Positions 1 to 11,122 of a stretch of 64,000 nt of DNA are shown piece by piece. Origin of the DNA: Plicaturopsis crispa FD-325 SS-3 (Eukaryota; Basidiomycota; Agaricomycetes; Amylocorticiales; Amylocorticiaceae); NCBI GenBank assembly GCA_000827205.1, contig KN832556.1, positions 1,461,849 through 1,525,848 of the forward strand, given 5' to 3'. The translations under genes were made by a program, and so were the position numbers. Within the stretch, counting starts at the first letter, position 1. Every line of letters starts with the position of its first letter. The notes beneath the pieces are model-generated. The model saw only the letters and a list, made by a program, of their open reading frames with translations, did no database searches and was not told the DNA's origin.

Positions 1-1
1 G

Positions 2-1091
2 CCTTCGCCTTATGTAGAAATACCTCCAGGACCTCCACCACCACCCCGTCCCCGTGGTCGTCCCCCTGCTTCATCGAGCGCATCCGCATCCACGTCAAAC
101 GCTGCTGCCTCCTCATCAAACGCCGTCAACTGCTCCTGTGGTGTTGCGGCCGTGCGGAGAACGGTGACGTCCAACTCTGCAAGCAAGGGGCGCGCGTTCT
201 GGGGCTGCGGGAGCGATGTAGGATGCGGATTTTTCGAGTTCGTTGATGGGCCCGGTGCAGTCGCTGGACCAAGTCGACCTGCCCCAGCTCCACCGCCGAA
301 GACGGTACCCGCGAAGCGGCCGGTGTCGAGTCGCGTAAGTCCAAACTACTTTTTCATGCAATCATTGTTCTGAATGTGATGTTGTGTTGTGTTGTGTTAC
401 AGGGCCAGCCACCGGCGGCACAAGGTGGTGCCCAACGAATGTGCAAGTGCAATGTGGTGGCCGCCTCGTTGACTGTAGTGAAGGAAGGGGTCAACAAAGG
501 CAGACGGTTCCACAAGTGTTCGCAGGAGAAATGCGATTTTTGGGAGTGGGACGATGCGCCACCAGGTACCGGGGGTGCCCCTGCAGCAGCAGGAGGAGGA
601 GGTGCTGGGAAAGGTGAATGTTTCAAGGTACGTCTGCAGACGGTGTTCTATGTATGTGTAAGGACCTGATTTTGGTGGATGCAGTGCCATATGGATGGCC
701 ATTGGGCATCAGGTATGTTTACTAGCGAATCAGAGCCACCTAGCTTAATCGCATTCGATTTTTTGCCGCAGAATGCCCTAATGAGGGAGATGCTAGTGCG
801 TCGAAACGACCGCGGAGCTTTGCGGGAAACGCAGACAGCAGCGGCAGCAAACAGGGCGAGTGCTTCAAATGCCACCAGGTAGGCCACTGGAGCAATGGTA
901 AATCTACCCTCGTCTTTTGTATATCAATACCCGTATTGACGTTGCGCCCAGCATGCCCCAATGGCGACGGACCATCCGCACCTGCGCCAAAGACAGCGAG
1001 GAGCGCTAAGCGGGGCCGCGGAAGTCGAGGGGGGAGTACGCGAGGGAAAGGGAAACGGTCCTCAAAGAAAACAACCTACGATGATTACTGA
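2..1091 (+). CDS. TOP3: DNA topoisomerase III-like, C-terminal zinc-finger region (5' partial)
   Basis: Partial: the gene enters from the left edge in frame 2. Exons 2-334, 403-627, 685-712, 772-897 and 952-1091 encode 283 residues. After a proline/serine linker come two GRF-type zinc fingers: one opens with NCSCG and closes GCGFFEF, the other opens MCKC and closes KCDFWEW. Two CCHC zinc knuckles follow, CFKCHMDGHWASECPN and CFKCHQVGHWSNACPN, then a basic Gly/Arg/Lys tail ending YDDY. Twin GRF fingers plus knuckles after a low-complexity linker fit the DNA-binding tail of eukaryotic topoisomerase III alpha, which works with RecQ helicase and Rmi1 to dissolve recombination intermediates. The catalytic domain lies outside the window, so another GRF protein such as an APE2- or NEIL3-like enzyme remains possible. 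Confidence 0.6.
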
Positions 1092-2093
1092 GTGCTGTAC
1101 CTTTTCTGTACCTTTTTTTTGCTTTTCTTGGGAACGGAAGGCGATATGTATAGCGGTTCCTGTATTAATATGCTATATCTTCCTACGGGCGACGTGCTGT
1201 AGAGTGTAGGGTGATTCACTGTACTCTATTTCGATGAACAATTCAGCATGATAATTTGGTGGAGATAGTGCGCGCCCACCGTGTTGCTGCTTTCACGAGG
1301 CTTCAATTTAACTTGGCCAAATAAGGCGATTTGTATGCCTTTTTGGGAAGTCGAGGGCATGGGGCGCGCGTGGCGCGCCGCGCGGGGACAAGTCGCGACG
1401 GAACGGATGGCGAACGGGATCGCCGTGCCACGCTCATCTGGACATCGTTGGGCCCTCGCCGCTGACGGGTAATTGCACTGCCGCATGCTAGCCATCCGTC
1501 AAGGGACTCCGAAGAAACGGCACTGTGATCAATACAATGGATTCCTATGGAGTCTCGACTCTTGACGAGTCGACAACAGCAGGAGATCTCCAGCTGCGAC
1601 GGTTGGCAGTTGATCCTGAGTCTTGGCACCGGTGGATGGATAAATCGCAACGCACTCGAAGTTTGCGGTCGTGATTCATGAATGAAGACATAGTGACAAT
1701 GTCATATCACATGGTTCTTTTTTACCCCGCATTCCCCGCAAAATATCGAAGTTGCTTGTCGCTGACAATCAAATTGAACGTGCGCGGGGCAGCGAATCGC
1801 GAGCAAGCCACCGCGCTGCAGCGATGTTCCGACCGAGGAATCGATGATGGCGGTGCGAGAGAAAGTCAGAAAATGAACGGAAAGGAGGAGGAAACGGCGC
1901 AGCGCAGCGGGGAAAGCAGGAGAAACCGCATGTGATTCCGTCGGAATGACGTTCAGCGGATTTCGGATGCGGATTTCACGGAGGACCGCCCAACTACAAA
2001 ACCACATCCTCCTCGTCAAAGTCCTTTCCCATATCCCCTCCTCGCCCTCTCACACAGTTCTCAAAAATCTACAGAGCTCCTACACAAAAAAAT
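1092..2093. other. Intergenic region between TOP3-like gene and malate synthase
   Basis: About 1 kb without a supportable gene; the short open frames have no recognisable protein features. It holds the TOP3-like 3' end, a very GC-rich patch at about 1358-1386, and the malate synthase promoter with the paired CCCCGC motif listed separately. A pyrimidine-rich stretch precedes the malate synthase start. Confidence 0.6.
1724..1746 (-). promoter_or_regulatory. Paired Mig1/CreA-type carbon-repression motif upstream of malate synthase
   Basis: Two CCCCGC cores lie 3 bp apart at 1725-1730 and 1734-1739, about 355 bp before the malate synthase start codon. On the minus strand each reads GCGGGG, which fits the SYGGRG consensus of fungal Mig1/CreA zinc-finger repressors. 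The 3' core is flanked by a T-rich run (TATTTTGCGGGG), as Mig1 prefers. Glyoxylate-cycle genes are classic targets of glucose repression, so placement fits. Binding is inferred. Confidence 0.45.
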
Positions 2094-3985
2094 ATGGTCG
2101 CCGGCGTCGAAATTCACACCAAAGTCGCCCCAAAGGCGCAGGCGGAGATCCTCACAGACGGAGCTCTCGAGTTCCTCGCAGCCCTTCACAGGACCTTCGA
2201 GTCTACGCGCCAGGGACTGCTCGTCGCCCGCGAGGAGGCCCAGCGTCGATACGATGCAGGGGCTCAACTTGACTTTGCTCCGGAGACCGCACACATCCGT
2301 GCCGAGCCCTCATGGCACTGTGTCCCTCCTGGCCCCGGTCTCGAGGACCGCAGGGTCGAAATTACAGGCCCCACCGACCGCAAGATGGTCATCAACGCAC
2401 TGAACAGTGGCGCCAAGACTTTCATGGCTGATTTTGAAGGTGGGTCTCACGAGATGCTTCCTTTGGGAATGTTTCACTGAACAGCCATGTATAGACTCAA
2501 GCGCGCCGACTTTCTCGAACATGATCGAGGGACAGGTCAACTTGCGCGATGCTGTTTACCGCAAAATTGACTTCGAAGCAGGAGGGAAACAATACAAGCT
2601 TTCCCAGACCCCCGCAGTCCTCATCGTTCGGTCAGTATGGTTTATACACATCTCCGTTCATGTACTAAATATCTTTTAGTCCTCGGGGATGGCATTTAGA
2701 CGAGCCGCGTATCACTGTCGACAAGCAACCCATCTCAGGAGGCATTTTCGACTTTGCGTTGTTCTTCTACCATAATGCAAAGGAGCTCATCAAGACTGGG
2801 ACTGGTCCTTACTTCTATCTTCCCAAGATGGAGCACTACCTTGAGGCGCGTCTCTGGAACGATATCTTCCTGTTCGCCCAGTCGTACATCGGCATTCCGC
2901 ACAACACTATCAGGGCAACGGCTTTACTGGAGACCCTCCCGGCGGCGTTCCAAATGGAGGAGTTCCTGTTCGAACTCAGGAATCACTCTGCAGGACTTAA
3001 CTGTGGACGGTAAGGGGTAGTTTTATTTGTGATTTGTGCGGGTACTAACACGGCGACACTTAGGTGGGATTACATCTTCAGCTTCATCAAAAAGCGCAGG
3101 GCCGACAGGAGTGCTGTACTTCCGGACCGTAAAGACGTCACGATGACCGTCGGCTTCATGGACGCATATGTCCGTCTCCTTATACAGACATGCCATAGGT
3201 AAGCGCACTTCCAGATTCTGTGGCCGGGCAATTCTAATGCCTTCTACTATCAGACGCAAAGTCGCTGCCATGGGCGGTATGTCGGCCCAGATTCCCATCA
3301 AGGATGACCCCAAGGCAAACGAAGTCGCAATGGAGAAGGTTCGCGCCGACAAATTCCGCGAGGTGTCCTCCGGCCACGACGGCACCTGGATTGCGCACCC
3401 CCTCATCAACAAGATCGCGCTCCAAGTGTTCGACGAGCACATGCTCGGCCCCAACCAGGTAAGACCCGCTGCTCTGCTCTGCATCTTGCGTCGTTAATTC
3501 TGTACGACTTCTAGTACCACGTCCGTCGTGAGGACGTCCGGGTAGCCGCTGCAGACCTCTTGAACACAAAGGTGCCAGGCAGGGTCACCGATGCCGGCGT
3601 GCGCGAGAACGTGTCCACCGCACTGGCCTACACGACCGCCTGGATCGGCGGGAACGGCTGCATTCCGCTGAACTACCTCATGGAGGACGCCGCGACGGCG
3701 GAGATCACGCGCGTGCAGCTGTGGCAGTGGGTGAAGTACGGCGCGCGCATCGAGACAGGCGAGCCGATCACCGTGGAGTACGTCGACCGGCTCATCACGG
3801 AGCTCGCGCCCGGGACGAAGAAGCTGGTGCCGAGCATCAAGGAGAGCGACTTGAAGATCACGACGGAGTACCTGCGCGCGCAGATCAGGAAGCAGTGGCC
3901 GAGCGAGTTCTTGACGAGCGACCTGATGCCGTACTTGGCGATTGCGGATGGCGCGGAGCCCAAGCTGCAAAGGGCCGCACTCTGA
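2094..3985 (+). CDS. MLS1: Malate synthase (glyoxylate cycle)
   Basis: Condenses glyoxylate with acetyl-CoA to malate, the second specific step of the glyoxylate cycle, normally in peroxisomes. Exons 2094-2439, 2495-2630, 2680-3009, 3064-3198, 3254-3458 and 3515-3985 give 540 residues, the usual length of the malate synthase A family. Visible hallmarks are FMADFEDS spanning the first intron, [13 protein letters not shown], the family signature [24 protein letters not shown], and the catalytic segment [12 protein letters not shown]. The start is the first ATG after a pyrimidine-rich leader, with A at -3. The C-terminus is RAAL, not a canonical SKL-type peroxisomal signal. The paired CCCCGC motif upstream suggests carbon repression. 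Confidence 0.96.
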
Positions 3986-4269
3986 ATCAGAGCCCAGGGT
4001 GGAATTCTCCCCCGGGAGTTGGCATGCGTCGTCTTTCTTCTGTTCAATCCATGGTCTACCAATTTTTCGAACAGTTTTATCACACAACCTGTACTAGTAC
4101 TTTTATGTAAAGCATGTTTGTATACCTCGAAGATGCTACGCACATGTCACAACGACAATCTTTGGTGTGCTATAGAATAAAGTTACAAAAAACTGCAAGT
4201 CAGTAGATGAGATGGATGTCAGCGCTGAGCTGATCTCGCTCACCACCAACGACTACGTGTTCGATCGGA

Positions 4270-5463
4270 TCAGTCGCCCCCGATGCGAGGCCATTTGGAC
4301 CACTCTACTACCTCCAATATCCCTCGAGCATGGCAGTGGCTGAAACATTCCTTCCCCTCCTCCATCTGCGTCTCATAGACACCCCTGGGTGCCCGGAGGG
4401 GCAATGCCACCGCTATTACCACTTTTCTAAGATGCGCGAACTGTGCAAGGGCCAATGCGTCGTCTACAGGTCTCAGGGCGGAGAGGTGGCCATCCAGAAG
4501 CATTTCCAGAGGAACGGTAAGCCGTATCTCCTCCATGCGTGGAGAGGCCACACGGACGAGCATTTCATTGACGAAACGACCTTGCGCAGTCCAGTCGAGC
4601 CCATTCGACATAAACTTCAGTTCCAGAATGCGTAGATTGGTATTGTCCGATATGTCGAGATGACGAATGAGAGTGGTCGACCAGGGGTAATATATCACAC
4701 CGACAATGAGATGCTCCAGGACGGTGGTAAGGGAGCTTATGAACTCGCAAGTGCATCGTGCTAACTCGAAGTCACGCAGCTCCACGACGAGTTTGCGTAT
4801 ATGCTGCCTTGAAGCCATGCCGATAATGAGGCACAACATGGCTTTGGTGTCCGACGGTAGTCCCAAGGTGTGCAAAGTTGGAGGCAACGGATGTCTGGCC
4901 GCCGACGATGACACGGTGCCCCAATCTACGGTCTGTCCGCGACGCTCCGTGAAGAGGCGAATACGAAGAAGGTAGAGCTCTTCGAGCGCAGGAAATAATG
5001 AGAGAAAGTTGGCGAGATGGTTCAAGTCCTGGAATGCGGTGTGATCAAACTTGAGCACTCGCACGCTGCTGCCAATTTGTTGCATCGCTGCATGGGCATC
5101 AGCTAGAGGCCACCGCTTTGCAAATTGGTCGAATTGCAGGAATTGAACAGATTGGAGGATCGTGAGCTTGGGCAGGAGACGCCAAAACATGTCACTGTTA
5201 TTGTCCGGGACATGGAGAAAGGAGATGTATGGGGAGATCGTGCAGACGGGGGACTCAAGAAGGGCAGCAAGGGCTTCGATGCTACTGTCATGCAGTGTGC
5301 AGCAACGATGCGCGCCAGAAGGCACGTCCCTCTGGAAGAGCATACAGCGGCTCGCGGGTAGCCAGGCCTTGCAGACGGCAGCACAGCTAGTTAACGTCGT
5401 TTGGTCATCGTCGCTCACAGAACGTATAACTGCGTCCCAAAGTTCTGGCGGTAGTATTGCCAT
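4270..5463 (-). CDS. F-box domain protein
   Basis: A single coding exon of 397 residues. The N-terminus MAILPPELWDAVIRSV with a following AAVCKAW fits an F-box-like domain (residues about 1-45), the Skp1-binding part of SCF ubiquitin ligases. The rest is leucine-rich with LRR-like spacing (LEELYLLRIRLF, LRILELKFM) and probably forms the substrate-recognition solenoid. I start at 5463 because an upstream in-frame ATG lies inside a consensus 5'-leader intron (donor GTAAGC, acceptor CCCAG directly before the ATG, 5464-5523). Mushroom genomes carry large families of such genes and no substrate can be inferred. It converges on malate synthase. Confidence 0.8.
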   Translation of the reverse strand: MAILPPELWDAVIRSVSDDDQTTLTSCAAVCKAWLPASRCMLFQRDVPSGAHRCCTLHDSSIEALAALLESPVCTISPYISFLHVPDNNSDMFWRLLPKLTILQSVQFLQFDQFAKRWPLADAHAAMQQIGSSVRVLKFDHTAFQDLNHLANFLSLFPALEELYLLRIRLFTERRGQTVDWGTVSSSAARHPLPPTLHTLGLPSDTKAMLCLIIGMASRQHIRKLVVELRDFELARCTCEFISSLTTVLEHLIVGVIYYPWSTTLIRHLDISDNTNLRILELKFMSNGLDWTAQGRFVNEMLVRVASPRMEEIRLTVPLEMLLDGHLSALRPVDDALALAQFAHLRKVVIAVALPLRAPRGVYETQMEEGKECFSHCHARGILEVVEWSKWPRIGGD

Positions 5464-5732
5464 CTGGGACAGGATGAGATGAGACTGATCAATAGCAATC
5501 CACGATTGAAAATAAAGGCTTACCTGGTGCACTCAACATTCAAGTACTCGCACAGTCAGTCAGCCTAGACACGCTCTCAACGCCAGCAAGTACAAGTGAC
5601 GATCAGTACGAGCAGAGTACGAGGCCAAGCCGTAGTACAAGAGCTTCAACAAAGCCGCGGTCAAACATTTGTAATCGAGATCAGCCACCGGACAAATTTA
5701 AAAATGCTCAAGAAATCCTTGCAATATTATTA

Positions 5733-6245
5733 TCAGCTGGAAGCACGCACATTCGTAGCTGGATACGCCAGAATGGGATAATTACGGCCATCCCGTACGC
5801 GACCCGCAACCCATCGAGCAAAACTCTCTTCTGTGCATATATGCTCTGCCGCATCGAGTCCCGAAAGCAACGCCGGCGCAAAACCTATCTTCGCACTTGC
5901 ACGCTCCAGAAACGCGCCAAGGGTGATATCCTCGTCCACCTTGATGGCCCACAGTGGCTGATCGTGCGCAGAGTCGCTGGATGGCTGCACGACCTGGATT
6001 TTGATTTTGATCTTTCCGTCTGCCGGGGCATGGGGATTGTGGACGGCAGACGGTGCGCCCGAGGCAGTCTCTTGGGCGAACATGGTGGACTTGTCCGTGA
6101 GCGGCCCCCATTGACCTCCGTTGCGGCGGCTGCCTGCGTAGCTTGTTCGGCGGTCGTCGTCGTCGCCATCCACAATGGAAGGTAGTGGCGGGATGGGGCG
6201 GTTAGGAGGTGGGCGACGAGGACAGAACTGGGATGCCGAATACAT
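5733..6245 (-). CDS. Small protein with a PB1-like C-terminal domain
   Basis: Intronless, 170 residues, starting in a good context (CACACCATG). The first 70 residues are Pro/Gly/Asp-rich and probably disordered. From about residue 75 the pattern is a charged beta strand (GKIKIKIQVV), a second strand (LWAIKVDEDITLGAFL), a helix (RASAKIGF), and a C-terminal FARWVAGRVRDGRNYPILAY. This order resembles the PB1 domain at the C-terminus of fungal Bem1/Scd2 polarity scaffolds, but the SH3 and PX domains are absent. It could be a free-standing PB1 adaptor for a partner such as Cdc24. Domain assignment is by eye. Confidence 0.5.
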   Translation of the reverse strand: MYSASQFCPRRPPPNRPIPPLPSIVDGDDDDRRTSYAGSRRNGGQWGPLTDKSTMFAQETASGAPSAVHNPHAPADGKIKIKIQVVQPSSDSAHDQPLWAIKVDEDITLGAFLERASAKIGFAPALLSGLDAAEHICTEESFARWVAGRVRDGRNYPILAYPATNVRASS

Positions 6246-7490
6246 GGTGTGGATGGTTTAGGTGGAGTGGCAGCAGGTGCGAGTGCTCGAATGATGAGGG
6301 GAAACTAAGAAAGGCGCGTCAATTTGTACCATTGTCCGCGTACACGTGATCGCGCCCGCTTTGCCTTCAGCTCAAAGGCTGCGCGAATCAAAGGCCCAGC
6401 TGCAGAGGCAGTCGGTCCCTTTGGCTTCCACTATATCTGTAAGAATATACGATATCTGTTAGTACGCGACTTCAGATACGAAACTCCAAAGGGGGGACGT
6501 CTGGGTCAATCACCGGTCACCAGCAAACTGAGGTGTAAGCACTGACGGCGCCGTTCAGGAGGGGCAGCTGTCAAGATAGCGAGTCCTCCTCGACCTTGGA
6601 GATAGATCTGTTGGCAATTAAATACAAGGACGACCCGTCAAAATGTACCATAGGTCATATGCGCCGGTACTCACATAAAGTTCGTAGGCCCAAGTTTGAC
6701 ATTGGTCTTGACAACGCGTCCCAAACAGCATAGCATCGTCTAAGCCTTGTGGGGTCTTCGGATACGTTTCCCTCTCACTTTCAGTCCGGATGAATATTTA
6801 GCTAAATGAGATGCTCGATGACAGGAGACACCAACCTGTCCCCGCGTAATTGAATGCCAATACGAGATTGTTTTTCCGCGTTATTTCCGCGGTTGAGGCC
6901 TGAGGAGCACTATATATCTCCTTCAATACTCTTGAGGAGCCCGGACGCGTCGTGCGGGATCGTGTGCTGCGCGCAAACCTCGGGATGTAAAGCAAGCTTG
7001 GCTGACTGGCTGGGACCTCGTCGGAAAGGTGGAGTAGAACCAAAAAGCAGACCAAAGTGGGTATTTGGGTCGACTTTGGCCTTGTCATATTCGAGCATGC
7101 CACAGAGGGCGAATGAAAGTTGACCACGACTATCGAAAGCCCGATGCAAGCGAAGCAGAAGAAAGCATTCGGCGAAAATTGGGCGAAAATGAGGATTATT
7201 TATCGCCGCGTCCGATTCGCGATCGCAAGTTGATCGCAAGGCTTTCAAATTCACGGCGCCACTGCACTAAGTACAAGCCTCTTGCCTTTCTACCACCACT
7301 GGACCTGCAGCATCCTACTCGTCTGTGATTTCCCTCTTCCCTGTTTACCTGCCAGTGCTTAGGAGACAAGCGCTAACGAGTTTCATCAGCAGTCTACTGT
7401 CAGTGGCACGGGCTTCCTCAATCGCGACATTAGCCACAAGTCCATACGCGTCGACTTGCGCAACGATCGCGGTCTTGACGGGTGCTAATC
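6246..7490. other. Divergent intergenic region between PB1-like and F-box genes
   Basis: About 1.2 kb shared upstream region of two divergent genes. Short frames on both strands have no protein-like features. A CACGTG palindrome lies at about 6343. No repeat or RNA gene was recognised. Confidence 0.5.
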
Positions 7491-9184
7491 ATGATCGACA
7501 TTCTCTTAGCGAACGAGCTTTGGATGCAGATATTCGACTGCATAACCCGTCCATCCGATCTTACAGGCGCCCTCCTCGCGTCTAAAAAATTCTACGTCCT
7601 TACCATTCGCGCCCTACACAAACGCGTAATCTGGGTCAACCCTTACCATGTCGCAACAAGCCTCCCATTCTACCGCACCAATCCTACTTTCGCTTCCATT
7701 CCGCGTTCACTCGTCGTGGCAGTATCGCCAGTGCGTATCTCCAACCCAGATCACCGCGAGCGCAAACCGCGATCCATAATTGTAGCAGCGGATGGTCGCT
7801 CTCAGCGCTTGCCACGCCGCAGGGCCGCTTCTTTAGATCCCCTGGATCCGGACAGTGTTAGGGCCTATTTTCACCGCTTGCGACAGCTTGGCAGAACTCC
7901 CGACCTCCCGCCACACGTTGCCGCGGCCGCGTTGTACCGTGGCCTCACGGATCGCATGCGGAGCTTCACCATGCTAGAGGACTTAACGTTCAGAAACGCG
8001 TTCCTTCCCGATGATATACATCATATCATTCACGCCTTCCCGTACCTGAAGCGGCTCGAGATTTCGTCATGCGTACTGCCGCAGTGGTCGATGTCGAAGC
8101 GGGGTCTGCCGCCTGACCCCTCTCAGCTCAGTATCACGGATCTTACTCTGCTTGATTTGACCGGTTCCGCGACGCTCAGCAGCAGCAGCAGTGCAGCATG
8201 TTTCGCTGCGCTGGCGTCAGCACGGCGCCTTGAGAACCTTCGCATCGACTCGTCATGTCGCGTCATCGAGTTTTTCAACCCGACGTTGCATGCTGACTTC
8301 ACACATGCTCTCTCCCCCGCACTCCGTCGCCTGGACGTCACGCTACCTGTGAGCGAGCACTCACACACGGAACACTCGCTCAGGCTTGCCGCTTTCCTTG
8401 AACGGTGCCCCACGCTACTGCATTTCGAGCTGTGGGGTCTTAGCGACGGCTCGTTGCCATTGACGCTTACGGATGACATGATCCCTGCTCTGCGGTCTGT
8501 TAAGGGCTGCTTCACGGGCGTGGAAGCGGTCTTGCTGAGGGGAGACCGACGCAGGCCCATTGAACAAGTTGAGATAGTGGACAACATGACATGGCACCAA
8601 TTCCACCCTTTCTCCCTATCTCTAGCCAGTATGCATCCGAATTTGACGGTCCTAGATCTGAATACATTGGATGTATGGACCGACGAGCTCTTGTATGGAA
8701 TTACGCACGAATTCAAGAATCTCAGGAGGCTGTCTGTCGTGTACCGCTTTGGGGGACCATCAGAGGTGTGTGTTTGCAGACTGTATACTGTCCCGCCCTA
8801 CCTTGACATGTGCGCAACATCCAGCAACTACTGATCAGTCTGGGAAGTCAATTTCTCTTCCGCCTACCACAGCTGCGCGAATTAGTGCTCTACTCGTCCT
8901 CCGCGCCGTCTGTATCCCATCTCCTTGGCCCTCCGGTGCCCGACTACGTCCTGGACACCAACGGCGTTCCCCTCGCTATCGATTGGGGTTCTGATGACGA
9001 GTATGGAGACGCAGATCCCGAGGACGAGGTGCGGGAGCTCGTGGTGGCTTGGCGCAGGCATTGCCCGAACTTGAGGGAGGTGCAGCTTGTGAAGGATTTC
9101 ATCTGGCGGCGAGAAAATGACGGCGACGCATGGACTAAGCGCAGTTACGAATGGGAGGACGGCGAGCGAAATTTCATTCTTTGA
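7491..9184 (+). CDS. F-box domain protein with leucine-rich region
   Basis: Two exons, 7491-8765 and 8825-9184, 544 residues; the intron has a GTGTGT donor and CCAG acceptor. MIDILLANELWMQIFDCI followed by GALLASKKFY fits an F-box. Downstream are repeated leucine-rich segments (MLEDLTFRNAF, LKRLEISSC, LTVLDLNTLDVW, LRELVLYSS), typical of F-box/LRR substrate receptors of SCF ligases. The C-terminus is acidic (SDDEYGDADPEDEV). An open frame extends slightly upstream, but 7491 is the first ATG and places the F-box at the extreme N-terminus. It is not closely similar by eye to the F-box gene at 4.3-5.5 kb. Confidence 0.78.
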
Positions 9185-9313
9185 ATGGAGAGCGAGCGTA
9201 TCAATTTAAATACTTACATACATATGAGAGACGGTCAAGGGACATGCATGTATCCGTATAGCACTGTAGCACCTAAATAACCAATATTAATCGATCCATC
9301 CCTATTGTCCGTT

Positions 9314-10294
9314 TCATATCGCGATCCGCTCGACCTCCTCCAATTTCCAATATTTCTTCATGTTTTCACCGCTCAGGTCCTCCACCTATATCGGAAGGTA
9401 AGATCAAGGTATACACAATTACCATAGCACACACCTCTTCGTCCAAGTGTCGAAATAGTACATCCCTGAAGCTGTCCAAGCACTCCCGCATTTCCTTGGG
9501 CGAGTATGCGCTTGGCTCTTTGCTCCACTTGTCAATGAGCGCGCTCAGTTTATCTAAACCTGAGGCATGCAGCCGTTGAGCGCAAGAAACATCGAAAGGA
9601 GTCGGGCCCATACCTTCGTGGATTGCCTTATGCGATTTGATGTGTTCCCCGTTTCCATGCCCGCCCATTGCAAAATTGGGCATCCGCTTCGCAAGCGTCG
9701 GGAACAGGTGTGCTTCCTCTATTTGGTGGTGCACATTCAGATCTGACATAGGATCAAAGATATTTGAGGTCGTTTATCAGGGAGGATTTTTGTAACACGT
9801 ACGTGCGTATAGTTGTTTTGCTTCATTCAAGTATCGTGGAAGGGATAAGCCGCGTTTATTGAATGAGCCATCGGCAAGCTGTTCAAATTCTTGAGCGCAT
9901 GAACGACAGGAGTATTTGATCGATTGTACTGACCTCATATATGGAATTGACTGTTATGATCAAGTCCGTCCGAGTTATTAGCAGGCTCATGTATAGGTAG
10001 GCATCCAAGGACTACATACACTCCTGCTTAAACATTCCATGAAAGTATCCCATAGCATCGCCGAGCTAAAGATGCGCAATGCGTTAGACTAGATAGATTG
10101 ACATGGGGTATAGTACATACCCTGTTCCACTTTCTTTCCTCGCGCGCCGTGTATTTGCGATCTGGCTCTAAGTTCGTCTTGGATTGTGCATCCGTGGTCG
10201 CCATTGTCGTGTAAGAAAGCGGATTGAACCGTGGAACGGGGCGGGCAGAGTATTTGAACGTGGAGGCGGTTGCAAGACGGAAAGCGCTGCGCAT
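9314..10294 (-). CDS. Hemerythrin-like (HHE cation-binding) domain protein
   Basis: Seven exons on the minus strand: 10294-10121, 10065-10020, 9950-9934, 9878-9803, 9742-9614, 9559-9435 and 9385-9314, giving 212 residues. Iron-ligand type motifs are present: YFHGMFKQEF, HHQIEEAHLFP, HIKSHKAIHEGL and FRHLDEEV, the spaced His/Glu set of a four-helix hemerythrin fold. The C-terminus DLSGENMKKYWKLEEVERI resembles other fungal hemerythrin-like proteins as I recall them. The first 30 residues are Arg/Ser/Ala-rich without acidic residues, like a mitochondrial presequence; an internal Met31 could give a cytosolic form. The third exon is only 17 nt. Function (oxygen, iron or NO sensing) is unknown. 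Confidence 0.85.
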
Positions 10295-10573
10295 GTAGAG
10301 AAAACTGAAACTCGGAGCCGATTCTTATGCGCGCGCCTATAAACTTGAACAAGTCATCGAGGTCATGTCAAGAGAGTGAACAAGTTGATAATCAAATTAC
10401 AGAGCAGGCTTCCTAGTAACTGGTGTCTGTACAGACTGAGAAAGGACGGATCTACGATCCTGTCAATAACGAGAAATTAACGCTTTGTTCATCCAAGTAT
10501 CGAGGGTTGGGTGGGAAGCGTCCAAGGACACTCCATTCCAAGGACACTCAGAGCAGTGGTCGACGCTCATGGT

Positions 10574-11122
10574 GTACGTTCCACTCAGATGGTTATCCCT
10601 ATCGGCAGATGAAGTGGATTCGGCAGATTCGGCGGATAGAGTGATTCGGAGGTGCTCGACAAGTGCTCGATGGGGGCTTTCAGTGCATAGAGGGGTTCTC
10701 AAATGCCTCTATCGGGCGTAAAGGGCAACGGGAATGGAGTGACCCTCCATGGAGTGGATAAGGAGGAATAAATGTACCCGTGGTCCCTTTCTGCTCAGCT
10801 ACCACCCCCCCCCCCCCGGGGCCCAGTGCTCCCCGTGCATACGCGCGGCGATGCATTTCTGAACTTACACCGGCGCTTCAGAGCTTGCAGTGTCCCCTTT
10901 GCTTGGGCGCAGCCCAAGCGGCACATTTTCTTGGGACATGGAGGTGGGGATTAGTATGTTTTAGAGCAAAACACCCTATCGACACGATAGGGCGTTTCTG
11001 AAAATGAAAGGGCCCATCGGGCATGGAAAAAGCTGCTCCATAACTACCTATGGAGGACAAGGTAGAGAAGGCCCTATCCGCCCCATCGTGGCGAAAGGGA
11101 CATCCATCTGAGTAGAACCTAC
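10574..11122. repeat. Inverted-repeat pair bounding a possible small non-autonomous DNA element
   Basis: The 19-bp stretch at 10574-10592 is the imperfect reverse complement (17 of 19) of 11104-11122; shared core CCATCTGAGT.GAAC.TAC. Just inside each arm is a second matching block (CTCTATCCGCC against CCCTATCCGCC). The interior has no coding capacity and is full of CCCTATCG-like words. This could be a MITE-like element or a decayed one, but I see no clear target duplication. Confidence 0.35.
10969..10997. repeat. 13-bp-stem hairpin
   Basis: AAACACCCTATCG, loop ACA, CGATAGGGCGTTT: a 13-bp inverted repeat with one mismatch that would be a G-U pair in RNA. It lies in the middle of the inverted-repeat pair at 10574-11122. 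Confidence 0.6.

Noticed and set aside
3986-4200. Read-through extension of malate synthase to a hidden peroxisomal signal
   Set aside because: The in-frame sequence after the stop does not end in a PTS1-like tripeptide, and the stop context is not a known read-through motif.
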